Under the pieces are notes generated by a model, which was given only the letters and a program-made list of their open reading frames with translations, did not search any database and was not told the DNA's origin. A DNA stretch of 64,000 bases from Streptomyces griseus (GTDB lineage Bacteria; Actinomycetota; Actinomycetes; Streptomycetales; Streptomycetaceae), in contig NZ_UAVD01000039.1 in NCBI RefSeq assembly GCF_900460065.1, positions 124,001-188,000 on the forward strand, given 5' to 3'. How positions within the stretch are numbered: the stretch's first letter is position 1; the number at the start of each line of letters is the position of its first letter. Of this stretch, positions 1 to 10,657 are shown piece by piece. Both the position numbers and the translations under genes were made by a program.

Positions 1-1
1 G

Positions 2-1957
2 GTGCTGGCCGATCGTGAGGAGGTTCTGGGGGAGCGGCACCCGGATACGCTTTCCGCGCGCGCCAACCTCGCTGCCTCCTTCTACGCGGCGGGTCGGGTG
101 GAGGACGCCATCGCCCTGGAGACGCGGGTGCTGGCCGACAGCGAGGAAGTTCTGGGGGAGCGGCATCCCGACACGTTCTCGGCGCGCGCCAGTCTTGCGA
201 CGTCCTACAGCCGGGCGGGTCGGGTAGGGGAGGCCATGGCCCTGCGTGAGCGGGTGCTGGCCGACTGCGAGGAGGTTCTCGGGGGGCGGCATCCGGATAC
301 GCTTTCCGCGCGGGTCAACCTCGCTGCCTCTTTGTATGTCGTGGGTCGGGTGGAGGAGGCCATCGCCCTGGAGACGCGGGTGCTGGCCGATCGCGAGGAG
401 ATTCTCGGAGCGCGTAACCCCGACACCCTTTCCGTGCGTTCCAATCTTGCCTTCTCGTTCCACGCCATCGGCCGGGTGGAGGAGGCCATGGCCCTGCGCG
501 AGGCGGTGCTGGCCGATCGTGAGGAGGTTCTCGGGGGGCGGCATCCGGATACGCTTTCCGCGCGGGTCAACCTCGCTGCCTCTTTGTATGCGGTGGGTCG
601 GCTGGAGGAGGCCGAGGCCCTGCGTGTGCAGGTGCTGGCCGACTGCGAGGAGGTTCTCGGGGAGCGGCATCCCGACACGCTCACAGCGCGTGCCAGTCTC
701 GCAGGCTCTTTGTATGCGGTAGGCCGGGTGGAGGAGGCCATCGTCCTGGAGACGCGGGTGCTGGCCGATCGGGAGGAGGTTCTCGGGGAGCGGCATCCCG
801 ACACGCTCACAGCGCGTGCCAGCCTTGCCTTCTCGTTCCACGCGGTGGGTCGGGTGGAGGAGGCCATTGCCCTGCGCGAGCGGGTGCTGGCCGACAGCGA
901 GGAGGTTCTCGGGGGGCGCCACCCCGATACGATCTCCGCGCGTGCCGGCCTCGCCTTCTCGTTCCACGCGGCCGGCCGTACGGAGGCGGCCATGGCCCTG
1001 TACGAGCGGGTGCTGGCCGACAGCGAGGAGGTTCTCGGGGAGCGGCATCCCGATACACTCGCCGCCCGCGCCAACCTCGCCGACTCCTACGAGCAGGCAG
1101 GCCGCATCGAAGAGGCCGCAGCCCTTCGCGGGCGTGCGTCGATCGACAGCGAGGCCGTCGGCGAGGTGCCGGCCGACAACCCGTCGGCGACGAGCGCGGC
1201 GAACGGCCCTGTGGAACCGGAGCCCGGCCCTGGAGAGCGGGCGGCCAGGGACGCGGAGCGTTCCACCTCCGCCGTCCCGGCCCGACGAAGAGGCAGAACC
1301 CGCCACGGCCAGTCCCCCTATTTCTTCCTGAGCTACGCGCACACACCAGGAGATGGCCGCTCACGGGACCCGGACTTCTCGGTCGAGCGCTTCTTCCGCG
1401 ACGTGAGCGGCCATGTGCTGGCCATGACGGATCTGCCCGCCGGCGCTCCCGCCGGATTCATGGACCGGCTGATGGAGCCCGGCGCCATCTGGTCGGAGCA
1501 GCTGAGTGAAAGGCTCGCCGATTGCCGGGTCTTCGTTCCCCTGTTCTCACCGCGCTACTTCGCCAGCGAGGTGTGCGGAAGGGAATGGCACGCCTTCGAG
1601 CGGCGGGTCGACCACCACCGTGCACGGTCCCATCAGCCTGTGGACGCGATCGTGCCCGCGCTCTGGGTGCCAGTCCCTCCCGGTCAACTGCCGGACGCGG
1701 CGTCGCGTTTGCAGTTCGATCATCGACACTTCGGAGAACGCTACGTCAGCGACGGGCTCTACGGTCTGATGAAGTTCGAGGCCTACGCCCAGGAGTACGA
1801 GCGTGCGGTGTACGAACTGGCCAAACGCATCGTCATCGTCGCGGAAAACGTACGGCTGGAACCCGGCAGCCCCCTCGACCTGCGCCTGGCGCGCAATGCC
1901 TTCGAACGGTCGGACGGTGATCCGGAGGACCGCGGGCCCGTCCGGAGATCGCGGTAG
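2..1957 (+). CDS. TPR-array protein with C-terminal TIR-like (FxsC-type) domain, 5' partial
   Basis: The reading frame is open to the left edge, so the true start lies outside the window. Residues 1 to about 379 are nine consecutive 42-residue tetratricopeptide units of the ADREEVLGERHPDTLSARxN type (TPR_10/TPR_12 class), so nearly identical that the DNA itself is a 126-bp tandem repeat. A Pro/Ala-rich linker (about 380-430) leads to a TIR-like domain of about 170 residues opening with YFFLSYAHT and containing MTDLPAGAPAGF. These are hallmarks I associate with the FxsC family of TIR-like proteins found beside FxSxx-type RiPP genes. TPRs normally bind protein partners, and TIR-like domains act in signalling or NAD cleavage. 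No catalytic activity can be asserted here. A hairpin follows the stop. No RiPP precursor or maturase is visible downstream, but the upstream neighbourhood is missing. Confidence 0.85.
   Translation: MLADREEVLGERHPDTLSARANLAASFYAAGRVEDAIALETRVLADSEEVLGERHPDTFSARASLATSYSRAGRVGEAMALRERVLADCEEVLGGRHPDTLSARVNLAASLYVVGRVEEAIALETRVLADREEILGARNPDTLSVRSNLAFSFHAIGRVEEAMALREAVLADREEVLGGRHPDTLSARVNLAASLYAVGRLEEAEALRVQVLADCEEVLGERHPDTLTARASLAGSLYAVGRVEEAIVLETRVLADREEVLGERHPDTLTARASLAFSFHAVGRVEEAIALRERVLADSEEVLGGRHPDTISARAGLAFSFHAAGRTEAAMALYERVLADSEEVLGERHPDTLAARANLADSYEQAGRIEEAAALRGRASIDSEAVGEVPADNPSATSAANGPVEPEPGPGERAARDAERSTSAVPARRRGRTRHGQSPYFFLSYAHTPGDGRSRDPDFSVERFFRDVSGHVLAMTDLPAGAPAGFMDRLMEPGAIWSEQLSERLADCRVFVPLFSPRYFASEVCGREWHAFERRVDHHRARSHQPVDAIVPALWVPVPPGQLPDAASRLQFDHRHFGERYVSDGLYGLMKFEAYAQEYERAVYELAKRIVIVAENVRLEPGSPLDLRLARNAFERSDGDPEDRGPVRRSR
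5..1138 (+). repeat. 126-bp tandem repeat encoding nine TPR units
   Basis: Nine in-frame copies of a 126-bp unit follow one another with no interruption. Long blocks are almost base-identical, for example the stretch around 280-340 and that around 530-590. Such homogeneity suggests recent unit duplication or gene conversion, and copy number probably varies between strains. Confidence 0.85.
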
Positions 1958-1994
1958 CCGCACCCACGCGTCGCCGTCCGCCCGCAGGGGAGGT

Positions 1995-2029
1995 GGACGA
2001 GGACGGCGCCGCGGGTGCCGTCCTCGTCC
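1995..2029. terminator. bidirectional terminator hairpin between convergent genes
   Basis: The arms GGACGAGGACGGC (1995-2007) and GCCGTCCTCGTCC (2017-2029) form a perfect 13-bp stem with a 9-nt loop. It sits between the converging ends of the TPR gene and xdhC. There is no T-run, which is usual for actinomycete terminators. Confidence 0.75.
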
Positions 2030-2035
2030 GTGGGT

Positions 2036-2978
2036 TCAGACGACCGTCCTCAAGTGCGGTGCCGCGTGCGGGGTGTCCGTACGCGCGGCACGGGCCCCGG
2101 CCTGGGGTGCCGCGTGGGCGTTCGCGTCGATGTCGGCGTCCGTCGACTCGGAGCGGCGGTGTTCGCCCGACCCTGCCTCGGTCTCGAAGGTGCGCAGCAG
2201 ATCCGCCGCGACGCTCACGGCGATGGTCGCGGGGTCCTTGCCGCCGATGCCGGACAGCCCGATGGGGGTCTTGATCCGGTCGATCGCCGCCTCGTCGTGA
2301 CCCCCCTCCGTGAGAAGGCGTTTGCGGAACCGGACCCACTTGGCCGCCGACCCGATCAGCCCGATCGAGCCGAGGTGGGGTGTCCGCAGGGCGGCGTCGC
2401 AGAGAGCGGCGTCCTCGGCGTGGTCATGGGTCATGATCAGGACGTGGGTGCCCCCCGGCAGCTTTTCGAGCACCTCCTCGGGCAGCAGTGGCGTGTGGTG
2501 GACCCGCACCGCCGCCACCGCGTCCGCGAGGACGGCGAGCCGCTCCTCGGCGAGGATGTCCGAGCGGCTGTCGATCAGATGGAGGTCGAGGTCCTGCCGT
2601 GCCAGGACGCGCGCCAGCTCCATCCCGACGTGCCCGACGCCGAAGATCGCCACCGCCCGTACCACCGGGAGCGGTTCGAGCAGCACCGAGACCGTGCCGC
2701 CGCAGCACTGGACGCCGTGCCGGTTGGTCACCTTGTCGTTCAGGGCGAAGTCCAACAGCTCCGGTTCGGCCGCGGACCCGGCGATCAGCTCCCGGGCCCG
2801 GTCGATCGCGACCGCTTCGACGTTGCCGCCACCGATCGAGCCCCAGGCCCCGTTCCGCCCCACGACGAGTTTCGCGCCGGCGTTCCGGGGGGCGTGGCCG
2901 CGCACGGTCGCGACGGTCACCAGCACGCCGGGCTCCCGGCGTGCTCGCAGCCGGGCGACCGCGGCGAACCAGGTCATG

Positions 2979-2986
<8 letters not shown>
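2036..2986 (-). CDS. xdhC: XdhC/CoxI family molybdenum-enzyme maturation protein
   Basis: This 316-residue protein has the XdhC/CoxI N-terminal block (VTVATVRGHAPRNAGAKLVV, about 23-42, then a GGGN turn) and a C-terminal Rossmann-like XdhC_C domain with GxGHVGMELARVL near residue 140. In characterised systems XdhC receives molybdenum cofactor, promotes its sulfuration and inserts it into xanthine dehydrogenase. It is cytoplasmic. It is the last gene of xdhA-xdhB-xdhC, and its GTG start (2986) overlaps the end of xdhB by 8 nt, which implies translational coupling. An ATG at 2977 in the same frame is an alternative start. Function is inferred from family and operon context. Confidence 0.92.
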
Positions 2987-5395
<2,409 letters not shown>

Positions 5396-5399
<4 letters not shown>

Positions 5400-6910
5400 G
5401 AGGTAACCGCCTCGGTGGTCTGCGCGTACAGCTTCAGCAGGCTCTGGCCGAGCATCGCGGAGCGGTACGCGGCGCTCGCGCGCTGGTCGTTCATCGGCGT
5501 GCCCTCCGCCCGCAGCACCCGCGCCGCGGCCCCGGCGGTCTCCGCCGTCCACGGCCTGCCCTCCAGGGCCTCCTCGGTGGCCAGGGCGCGGAGCGGGGTG
5601 GCGGCGACGCCGCCCAGACCGATGCGGGCCTTCCGGACGATCCCGTCCTCGACGTCGAGCGCGAAGGCGACCGCCACGCTGGAGATGTCGTCGAAGCGCC
5701 GCTTGGCGATCTTGTGGAAGGCCACGACCGGGGACAGCGGCAGCGGGACGCGTACCGCGCGGATCAGCTCGCCGGGACGGCGCACGCTCTGCCGGTAGCC
5801 GGTGAAGTACTCCGCGAGCGGCACCTGTCGCTCCCCGTCGGCGTCGGCGAGCACCACCGACGCCTCCAGCGCGAGCAGCACCGGCGGGCTGTCCCCGATG
5901 GGGGACCCGGTCCCCAGATTGCCGCCCAGCGTCGCGCCGTTGCGGATGAGCCGCGACGCGAACTGCGGGAACAGCTCCGCCAGCAGCGGAACCCTGCCGT
6001 CGAGGCGGCGTTCGATCTCGGTGAGCGTCAGCGCCGCCCCGATCTCGACGGCTCCGGGCCCGAAGCGCAGCTCCCGCAGCTCGGGCAGCCGGTCCACGGC
6101 GACCACGCAATCCGCCCTGCGAGAGCGGATGTTGACCTCGACGCCCCAGTCGGTGGAGCCGGCGACCACCACCGCGTCGGGCCGCTCGCGCAGCAACCGC
6201 AGCGTCTCGCCCAGGGTGCTCCTCCGCAGGAAGGCCCTGCCGTCACGGACGTACTCGGTGGCGACGGGAGCGGGCGGGGACTGCGCCCGCCGCTGGGCGA
6301 GCGGGTCGTCGGCGGTGGGCGCGCCGACGGCGAACGCGGCGTCGCGGATCGGACGGTACCCGGTGCAGCGGCACAGGTTTCCGCTCAACGCGTGCAGATC
6401 GAAGCCGTTCGGTCCGTGCTCGGGGTCGGCGCCGTGCCGGGGGCCGTCCTCGGTGCCGGTGCCGGTGCCGGTGCCGTCCTCGGCCGGCTCGGTGTCGGTG
6501 TGGGCGCAGCGGTCGGGCCGGTAGTACTCGGCGGCCATGCTGCAGACGAACCCCGGTGTGCAGTAACCGCATTGGGAGCCGCCGCGGACCGCCATCTCCT
6601 CCTGCACCGGGTGCAGGGCCCCCGGCGCGCCGGCCGGGCCGGCGGTGGCGAGCCCCTCGGAGGTGACCACCTCCTGTCCGTCGAGCGCCGCGGCCGGGAG
6701 CAGGCAGGCGTTGACCGCCACCCAGTCGGTGGGCTCGTTGGTCCCGGGCCGGGCGACCAGCACCGCGCAGGCGCCGCACTCGCCCTCGGCGCAGCCTTCC
6801 TTGGTGCCGGTGAGGCCGCGCTCGCGCAGGAAGTCCAGCACCGTGGTGTGGGGCGCGGCCGGAGAGATCGGTGCTTCGGCCCCGTTGACCGTGATGCGCG
6901 GCGCTGTCAC
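5396..6910 (-). CDS. xdhA: xanthine dehydrogenase small subunit, [2Fe-2S] plus FAD
   Basis: This protein of about 504 residues fuses two [2Fe-2S] domains to a FAD domain and passes electrons from the Moco subunit to NAD. The plant-type cluster motif GCAEGECGACAV lies near residues 40-52. The second cluster motifs CGYCTPGF and NLCRCTGYRP follow at about 120-190. The FAD domain has AGSTDWGVEVN and NGATLGGNLGTGSPIGD. A His/Asp/Gly-rich insert (about 135-170, with TGTGTGTE) separates the two cluster segments and looks like a low-complexity expansion. I selected GTG at 6910 because GAGGG stands 6 nt upstream. An ATG at 6994 would add 28 poorly conserved residues and has no ribosome site. Its stop overlaps the xdhB start (ATGA). 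Confidence 0.93.
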
Positions 6911-7146
6911 GACAGGCCCTCGTTCCGGTGCGTGGTCGGTCGATTCATCATCTTCGTCAATGTCGGACAGCTCTCTTGATTCGGATCTCTTCATTCGGAC
7001 GCGCCACGGGGAGGAGTGAGCGCGAACCGGCGCACGACGGCGATGCGCCGCGAAGGGCGTGACGGAACAGACGGAACAGGGGGAAGCGGTGGTGGGGCGG
7101 GAGGCCCGAAACGTGCCACGGAGGGGCACGGGAGAAGGGGGTGCGC

Positions 7147-7224
7147 TCAGCAGCCGTGCGCGATACGCCCCGGAACCCAGGCGGTGCACTCGGCGAGGCG
7201 ACCGAGGTCGGAGTAGGTGAACAT
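7147..7224 (-). CDS. 25-residue small ORF at the head of the xdh transcript
   Basis: The ORF has an exceptionally good ribosome site: AAAGGAGG lies 10 nt upstream of its ATG. The peptide begins MFTYSDLGRLAE and ends IAHGC. It is the first start codon downstream of the predicted xdh promoter (7323-7351), and a 236-nt gap separates it from xdhA. I recognise no family. It may be a leader peptide that tunes xdhA expression or a genuine small protein. The C-terminal Cys is curious, but nothing beyond the ribosome site and position supports a role. Confidence 0.5.
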   Translation of the reverse strand: MFTYSDLGRLAECTAWVPGRIAHGC

Positions 7225-7322
7225 CAGCTGGTCGCCTCCTTTCGAGGACCGGGGGCCGAGGGCCGGGGGCCCGTGCACGGGATCCGTGCGCCGGGGCCGG
7301 AGGCCCGGTCGGCGTTCACGGC

Positions 7323-7351
7323 AAAGTAGTTGCTGCCGTCAGGGAGGTCAA
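7323..7351 (-). promoter_or_regulatory. predicted promoter of the small ORF-xdhABC transcript
   Basis: On the minus strand, TTGACC (7346-7351) and TACTTT (7323-7328) are separated by exactly 17 bp, matching the principal sigma-factor consensus. Transcription would begin near 7316 and give a long, very GC-rich leader before the small ORF. Confidence 0.6.
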
Positions 7352-7423
7352 GAGGCCACCGGGCGCCGAAGCCCGCGCGAGCGGCGTCGCGAGCGGCGTC
7401 CTGACCTGACCGTCGAGGCTGTG

Positions 7424-7453
7424 CTGTCTGCTGTCTGCCGTCTGCCGTCTGCC
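7424..7453. repeat. 7-bp tandem microsatellite, about four copies
   Basis: The units CTGTCTG, CTGTCTG, CCGTCTG and CCGTCTG follow in series in the intergenic region between the divergent xdh and permease promoters. They lie upstream of both promoters and overlap no regulatory element I can name. Confidence 0.6.
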
Positions 7454-7598
7454 ATGCATGCGCCTGCCGTGGATGCGCGCCTGCCCTACCCAAGCCCGCC
7501 GCGCGGTCCTGCCCCCCCGGAGTGCCGCACCCCCACACTCCGCCGGCCCCGTCCCTCGCCCCCGCCCGCCGTCCGAGCCCGCCCTCCGGCCACGCGTC

Positions 7599-7627
7599 TT
7601 GACGACCGTCTCGGGGCTCCCCATACT
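7599..7627 (+). promoter_or_regulatory. predicted promoter of the purine permease operon
   Basis: TTGACG (7599-7604) and CATACT (7622-7627) are separated by 17 bp, a near-consensus housekeeping promoter. The expected start point (about 7633-7634) falls at the left edge of the tandem palindrome at 7631-7662. Confidence 0.7.
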
Positions 7628-7630
7628 GAC

Positions 7631-7662
7631 GGCCAAATCGATTTGGCCAAATCGATTTGGCC
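7631..7662. promoter_or_regulatory. 32-bp palindrome: two abutting LacI-type operators
   Basis: Two copies of the 14-bp palindrome CCAAATCGATTTGG (7633-7646 and 7647-7660) abut directly and are flanked by GG and CC, so the whole 32 bp is one perfect palindrome. A dyad with a central CG and A/T-rich arms is typical of LacI/GalR-family operators. The site covers the predicted transcription start of the permease operon, which points to repression. The likely regulator is the LacI-family protein encoded at 11348-12391. That link is inference. Confidence 0.75.
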
Positions 7663-7736
7663 CTCCGTTCGGGGCCGGATCGCGGCTGATGTCCAAGCGT
7701 TCCTCGCGCCCGAAACGCCCGCATGGGAGCACCGAC

Positions 7737-9197
7737 GTGTCCAGTCATCGCCAGCCCGCACCCGGAGCTGAACAACCACCGACGCCACAACCGGCCGTGC
7801 CCGGCACCGCGCACCCGGCCGCGCCCGGCACCCCGCCCGACGCCCCCCGCCCCCCTGTGGCCCCAGCCGTGCACCCCGTCGACGAGTCCCGCCCCCCGGG
7901 GCGGATCATCCTCTTCGGGATTCAGCACGTCCTCGTCATGGCGGCCACCCCCATCTCGGCGATCTTCCTGATGAGCGCCACCCTCCGGCTCGACGCCGGC
8001 CTGACCGTCAACCTGCTCTCCGCGGCGTTCGTGCTCTCCGGCGTCGGGTCGCTGATCCAGTCGCTGGGGCCGTGGAAGTTCGGCCCCCGGCTGCCGTTCG
8101 TGATGCTGCCCGGCGGTGCGCCGCTCATCCTGTTCATCGCCATCGCCGAGCAGCACGGTCTGCGTACCGCCACCGGCGCGGTCATTCTCACCGCGGCCTT
8201 CTACTTCGTCGTCCTGCCGGTCTTCTCCCGGCTGCTCAGGTTCTTCCCGGCCCTGGTCATCGGCACCATGATCGTCATCGTCGGGGTCAACCTGGTGAAG
8301 GTCGGTGCGGTCCTCGTCACCGGCCGGCCCGGCGAGCCGGGATTCGCCGACCCGACGAACCTCGGGCTCGGCATGGCGACCATCGGCTTCACCGTCGTCT
8401 TCTACCTGCTGTTCACCGGCATCCTGCGGCAACTCGCCGTCATGCTGGGACTGGTCGCCGGCACGGTGCTGGCCGGGCTCCTCGGCCGCATCGACCTCGG
8501 CGGCGCCACCGAAGGCGGCCTGGTGAGCGTGCCGGAGCTGATGCCGTTCGGCTCACCCCAGTTCAGCCTGATCGCCGCACTGCCGCTGATGCTCTACAGC
8601 CTGGCCTCCATGGCGGAGGCCACCGGCCAGACGGTCATCAACGCCGAGGCCGTCGGCAAGGAGATCGACACCCGCGCCGACGTCCCCAAGACCGTCCGCG
8701 GTGACGCGCTGACCTCCCTCTTCGGCGGGTTCTTCGGGCTGCCGCTGATGGTGACCAGCGGGGAGAACATCGGGATCGTCCGGGTCACCGGCGTCCGCAG
8801 CCGTTACGTCACCGCCGCCGCCGGTGCGGTCCTCATCGTCATCGGGTTCCTCGCGCCGGTGACCCGCGCGATCAGCGTCGTCCCGTCCGCGGTGGTCGGC
8901 GGCACGGCGATGGTCGTCTTCGCGGTGATCACCGTGCTCGGCGTGCAGATGCTCGGCCGCTCCGACCTCGACCGGCACACCTCCACGTTCATCTGCGCCG
9001 TCGCCCTGGCGCTCGGCCTCCTGCCGATCCTCATCCCCGGCGTGTACGCCGCCTTCCCGCCGAACGTCCGCATCCTCCTCGAAAGCGGCGTCGCCGTCGG
9101 CGCGTTCGTCGCCGCCGTACTCAACATCCTGTTCCACCACGTCAGGCCGCGCATCGCCGCCCGGCTGACCACCTCACGCACGGAAAGCGACCGATGA
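7737..9197 (+). CDS. NCS2-family uracil/xanthine permease
   Basis: This integral membrane protein of about 486 residues belongs to the nucleobase-cation symporter 2 family (UraA/PbuX class), which imports uracil, xanthine or urate with protons. After a Pro/Ala/Gln-rich cytoplasmic N-terminus of about 60 residues, the family core starts at GIQHVLVMAATPISAIF and continues through roughly 12-14 hydrophobic segments. The NCS2 signature region includes ENIGIVRVTGVRSR. I preferred GTG 7737, with GGGAG 7 nt upstream. ATG at 7689 in the same frame lacks a clear ribosome site. It heads an operon with the amidohydrolase (ATGA overlap) and lies behind the LacI-type operator. Xanthine or another purine is the likely substrate given the divergent xdh genes. 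Confidence 0.9.
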   Translation: MSSHRQPAPGAEQPPTPQPAVPGTAHPAAPGTPPDAPRPPVAPAVHPVDESRPPGRIILFGIQHVLVMAATPISAIFLMSATLRLDAGLTVNLLSAAFVLSGVGSLIQSLGPWKFGPRLPFVMLPGGAPLILFIAIAEQHGLRTATGAVILTAAFYFVVLPVFSRLLRFFPALVIGTMIVIVGVNLVKVGAVLVTGRPGEPGFADPTNLGLGMATIGFTVVFYLLFTGILRQLAVMLGLVAGTVLAGLLGRIDLGGATEGGLVSVPELMPFGSPQFSLIAALPLMLYSLASMAEATGQTVINAEAVGKEIDTRADVPKTVRGDALTSLFGGFFGLPLMVTSGENIGIVRVTGVRSRYVTAAAGAVLIVIGFLAPVTRAISVVPSAVVGGTAMVVFAVITVLGVQMLGRSDLDRHTSTFICAVALALGLLPILIPGVYAAFPPNVRILLESGVAVGAFVAAVLNILFHHVRPRIAARLTTSRTESDR

Positions 9198-10657
9198 CCC
9201 AGCTCACCCGCGAACTCCTCGACTCCTCCGGCCCGCTCCTCCTCGTCCCCGATGCCGTGCTGCTGCCGGAAGGGGTCGCCGACGACCACGCGGTCGTCGT
9301 CGCCGACGGCTCCTTCCGCGCCGTCGGCCCCGCCGGGGAACTGACGCGTACGCACCCGGGGCTCCACGCCGTACGGCTGCCCGGCCATCTCCTGATGCCC
9401 GGCTTCGTCGACGCCCACCACCATCTGACCCAGAGCTTCGGTTCCGCGCTCGCCTTCGGTGAGCCGTCGGAGATCTTCCGCAGGGTCTGGGTCCCGCTGG
9501 AAGGGGCGCTGGATGAGGAAGCGGCCTACGCCGCGGCCAAACTGGCGGCGTTGGAGGCCCTGCGCGGCGGCTTCACCACCGTCACCGACGCCGGTACGCG
9601 TGCCGATGTGGATGTCGAGGTCGTCGCGTCCGCCGCCCGTGACGCCGGAATCCGCTGCGTACTCGGTCTCGTCTGCAACGACATCACCGGCGACCCGGCG
9701 TCCACGGCCGGACCCTCCACCGCCGGACCCTCCACCGCCGGAGACTCCACCGCCGGGGAGTCGGCGAGCACGGCCGCCGCCCTCGAAAGGGCCGAGAAGC
9801 ACCTCGCCCGGTACGCGGGCGATCCGCTGATCCACGCCTCCCTCGCCGTCTCCATTCCCGAAGCGGCCACCGCCCGGACCCTTCACCGCACCGCGCGCCT
9901 GGCCGCGGAAGCCGGCGCGATCGTGCAGATCCACGTCAACGAGCACCTGGCCGGCGTCGAACGCTCCCTCGTGCGGCACGGACTGCGCCCACTCGAACAC
10001 CTGCACAGCATCGGTGCGCTCGGCCCCCAACTGCTGGCCGCCCACGCCACGTTGCTCACCCCGCGCGAACTGACCCTGCTCGCCGACACCGGGACCGCCG
10101 TCAGCTACAACCCGGTGGCCAGCGCCTGGAAGGGCAACGCCGTCGCCCCGGCCACCGCCATGGCCGAACGCGGCATCCGCTTCGGGCTCGGCACCGACGG
10201 CACCCGCGGCGACGGGTTCCGGCTCACCGACGCGGCCGAGTTCGCCCAGCGGATCGCCTACGGGCTGGCCACCGGGGACTCCTCGTGCGGCGCCGGCTGG
10301 ACCTGGCTCGAACACGCCACCGCGGGCGGCGCCGACGCGGTCGGCCTCGGCGCCCGCACCGGTACGGTCGCCGAGGGGCTGGCCGCCGACTTCCTTCTCG
10401 TCGACCTCGCCACCCCCGAGCTGGCGCTCTCCCGGGACGTGCCGTGGGAGCTGGTGCGCCGCGGCAACCGTGACCAGATCACCGCCGTGTTCGTCGGCGG
10501 CGAGCTACGGCTGTGGCGCGGCCGGCCCACCGGCTGGGACGGCCCCGCCCTCGTGCGGCAGGCGGCCGAACTGGCCCGTGCCGCCGTCGAGAAGGCGCCC
10601 ATCACCCGGGTTCACCCCACGTCCACGGCGGCCCGGCGGGGGAGCGTCGCGCGGTGA
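9194..10657 (+). CDS. amidohydrolase, 8-oxoguanine deaminase-like
   Basis: This 487-residue metal-dependent hydrolase of the amidohydrolase superfamily belongs to the cytosine/guanine deaminase-like subgroup. It shows the metal-binding HxH in FVDAHHHLTQSF (about 71-82), the HVNEH and AHATLL histidines, and the GLGTDGT aspartate (about residue 338), followed by TDAAEF. These resemble bacterial 8-oxoguanine deaminase and hydroxyatrazine hydrolase, which remove an amino group from a heterocycle. With a permease upstream (ATGA overlap) and xdh nearby, a purine or purine analogue is a sensible substrate. The middle carries a Ser/Thr-Ala-Gly-rich insertion encoded by a 15-bp tandem repeat, probably a surface loop. 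Exact substrate unknown. Confidence 0.85.
   Translation: MTQLTRELLDSSGPLLLVPDAVLLPEGVADDHAVVVADGSFRAVGPAGELTRTHPGLHAVRLPGHLLMPGFVDAHHHLTQSFGSALAFGEPSEIFRRVWVPLEGALDEEAAYAAAKLAALEALRGGFTTVTDAGTRADVDVEVVASAARDAGIRCVLGLVCNDITGDPASTAGPSTAGPSTAGDSTAGESASTAAALERAEKHLARYAGDPLIHASLAVSIPEAATARTLHRTARLAAEAGAIVQIHVNEHLAGVERSLVRHGLRPLEHLHSIGALGPQLLAAHATLLTPRELTLLADTGTAVSYNPVASAWKGNAVAPATAMAERGIRFGLGTDGTRGDGFRLTDAAEFAQRIAYGLATGDSSCGAGWTWLEHATAGGADAVGLGARTGTVAEGLAADFLLVDLATPELALSRDVPWELVRRGNRDQITAVFVGGELRLWRGRPTGWDGPALVRQAAELARAAVEKAPITRVHPTSTAARRGSVAR
9701..9760 (+). repeat. four 15-bp tandem units inside the deaminase gene
   Basis: Units close to TCCACCGCCGGACCC repeat four times in frame (9701, 9716, 9731, 9746) and encode STAGP-like pentapeptides. 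The insertion lengthens a loop and probably varies in copy number. Confidence 0.8.

Noticed and set aside
205..1074. Long minus-strand ORF across the TPR region
   Set aside because: It is the mirror of the repetitive TPR frame: Arg/Ser/Thr-rich, repetitive, and without a ribosome site. The plus-strand protein has clear TPR and TIR-like domains.
5..1138. CRISPR-like regular repeats
   Set aside because: The units abut without spacers, are 126 bp long and keep one coding frame, so they are TPR units.
7225..7322. Purine riboswitch in the xdh leader
   Set aside because: The leader is GC-rich with simple hairpins and shows none of the conserved purine-aptamer loop sequences.
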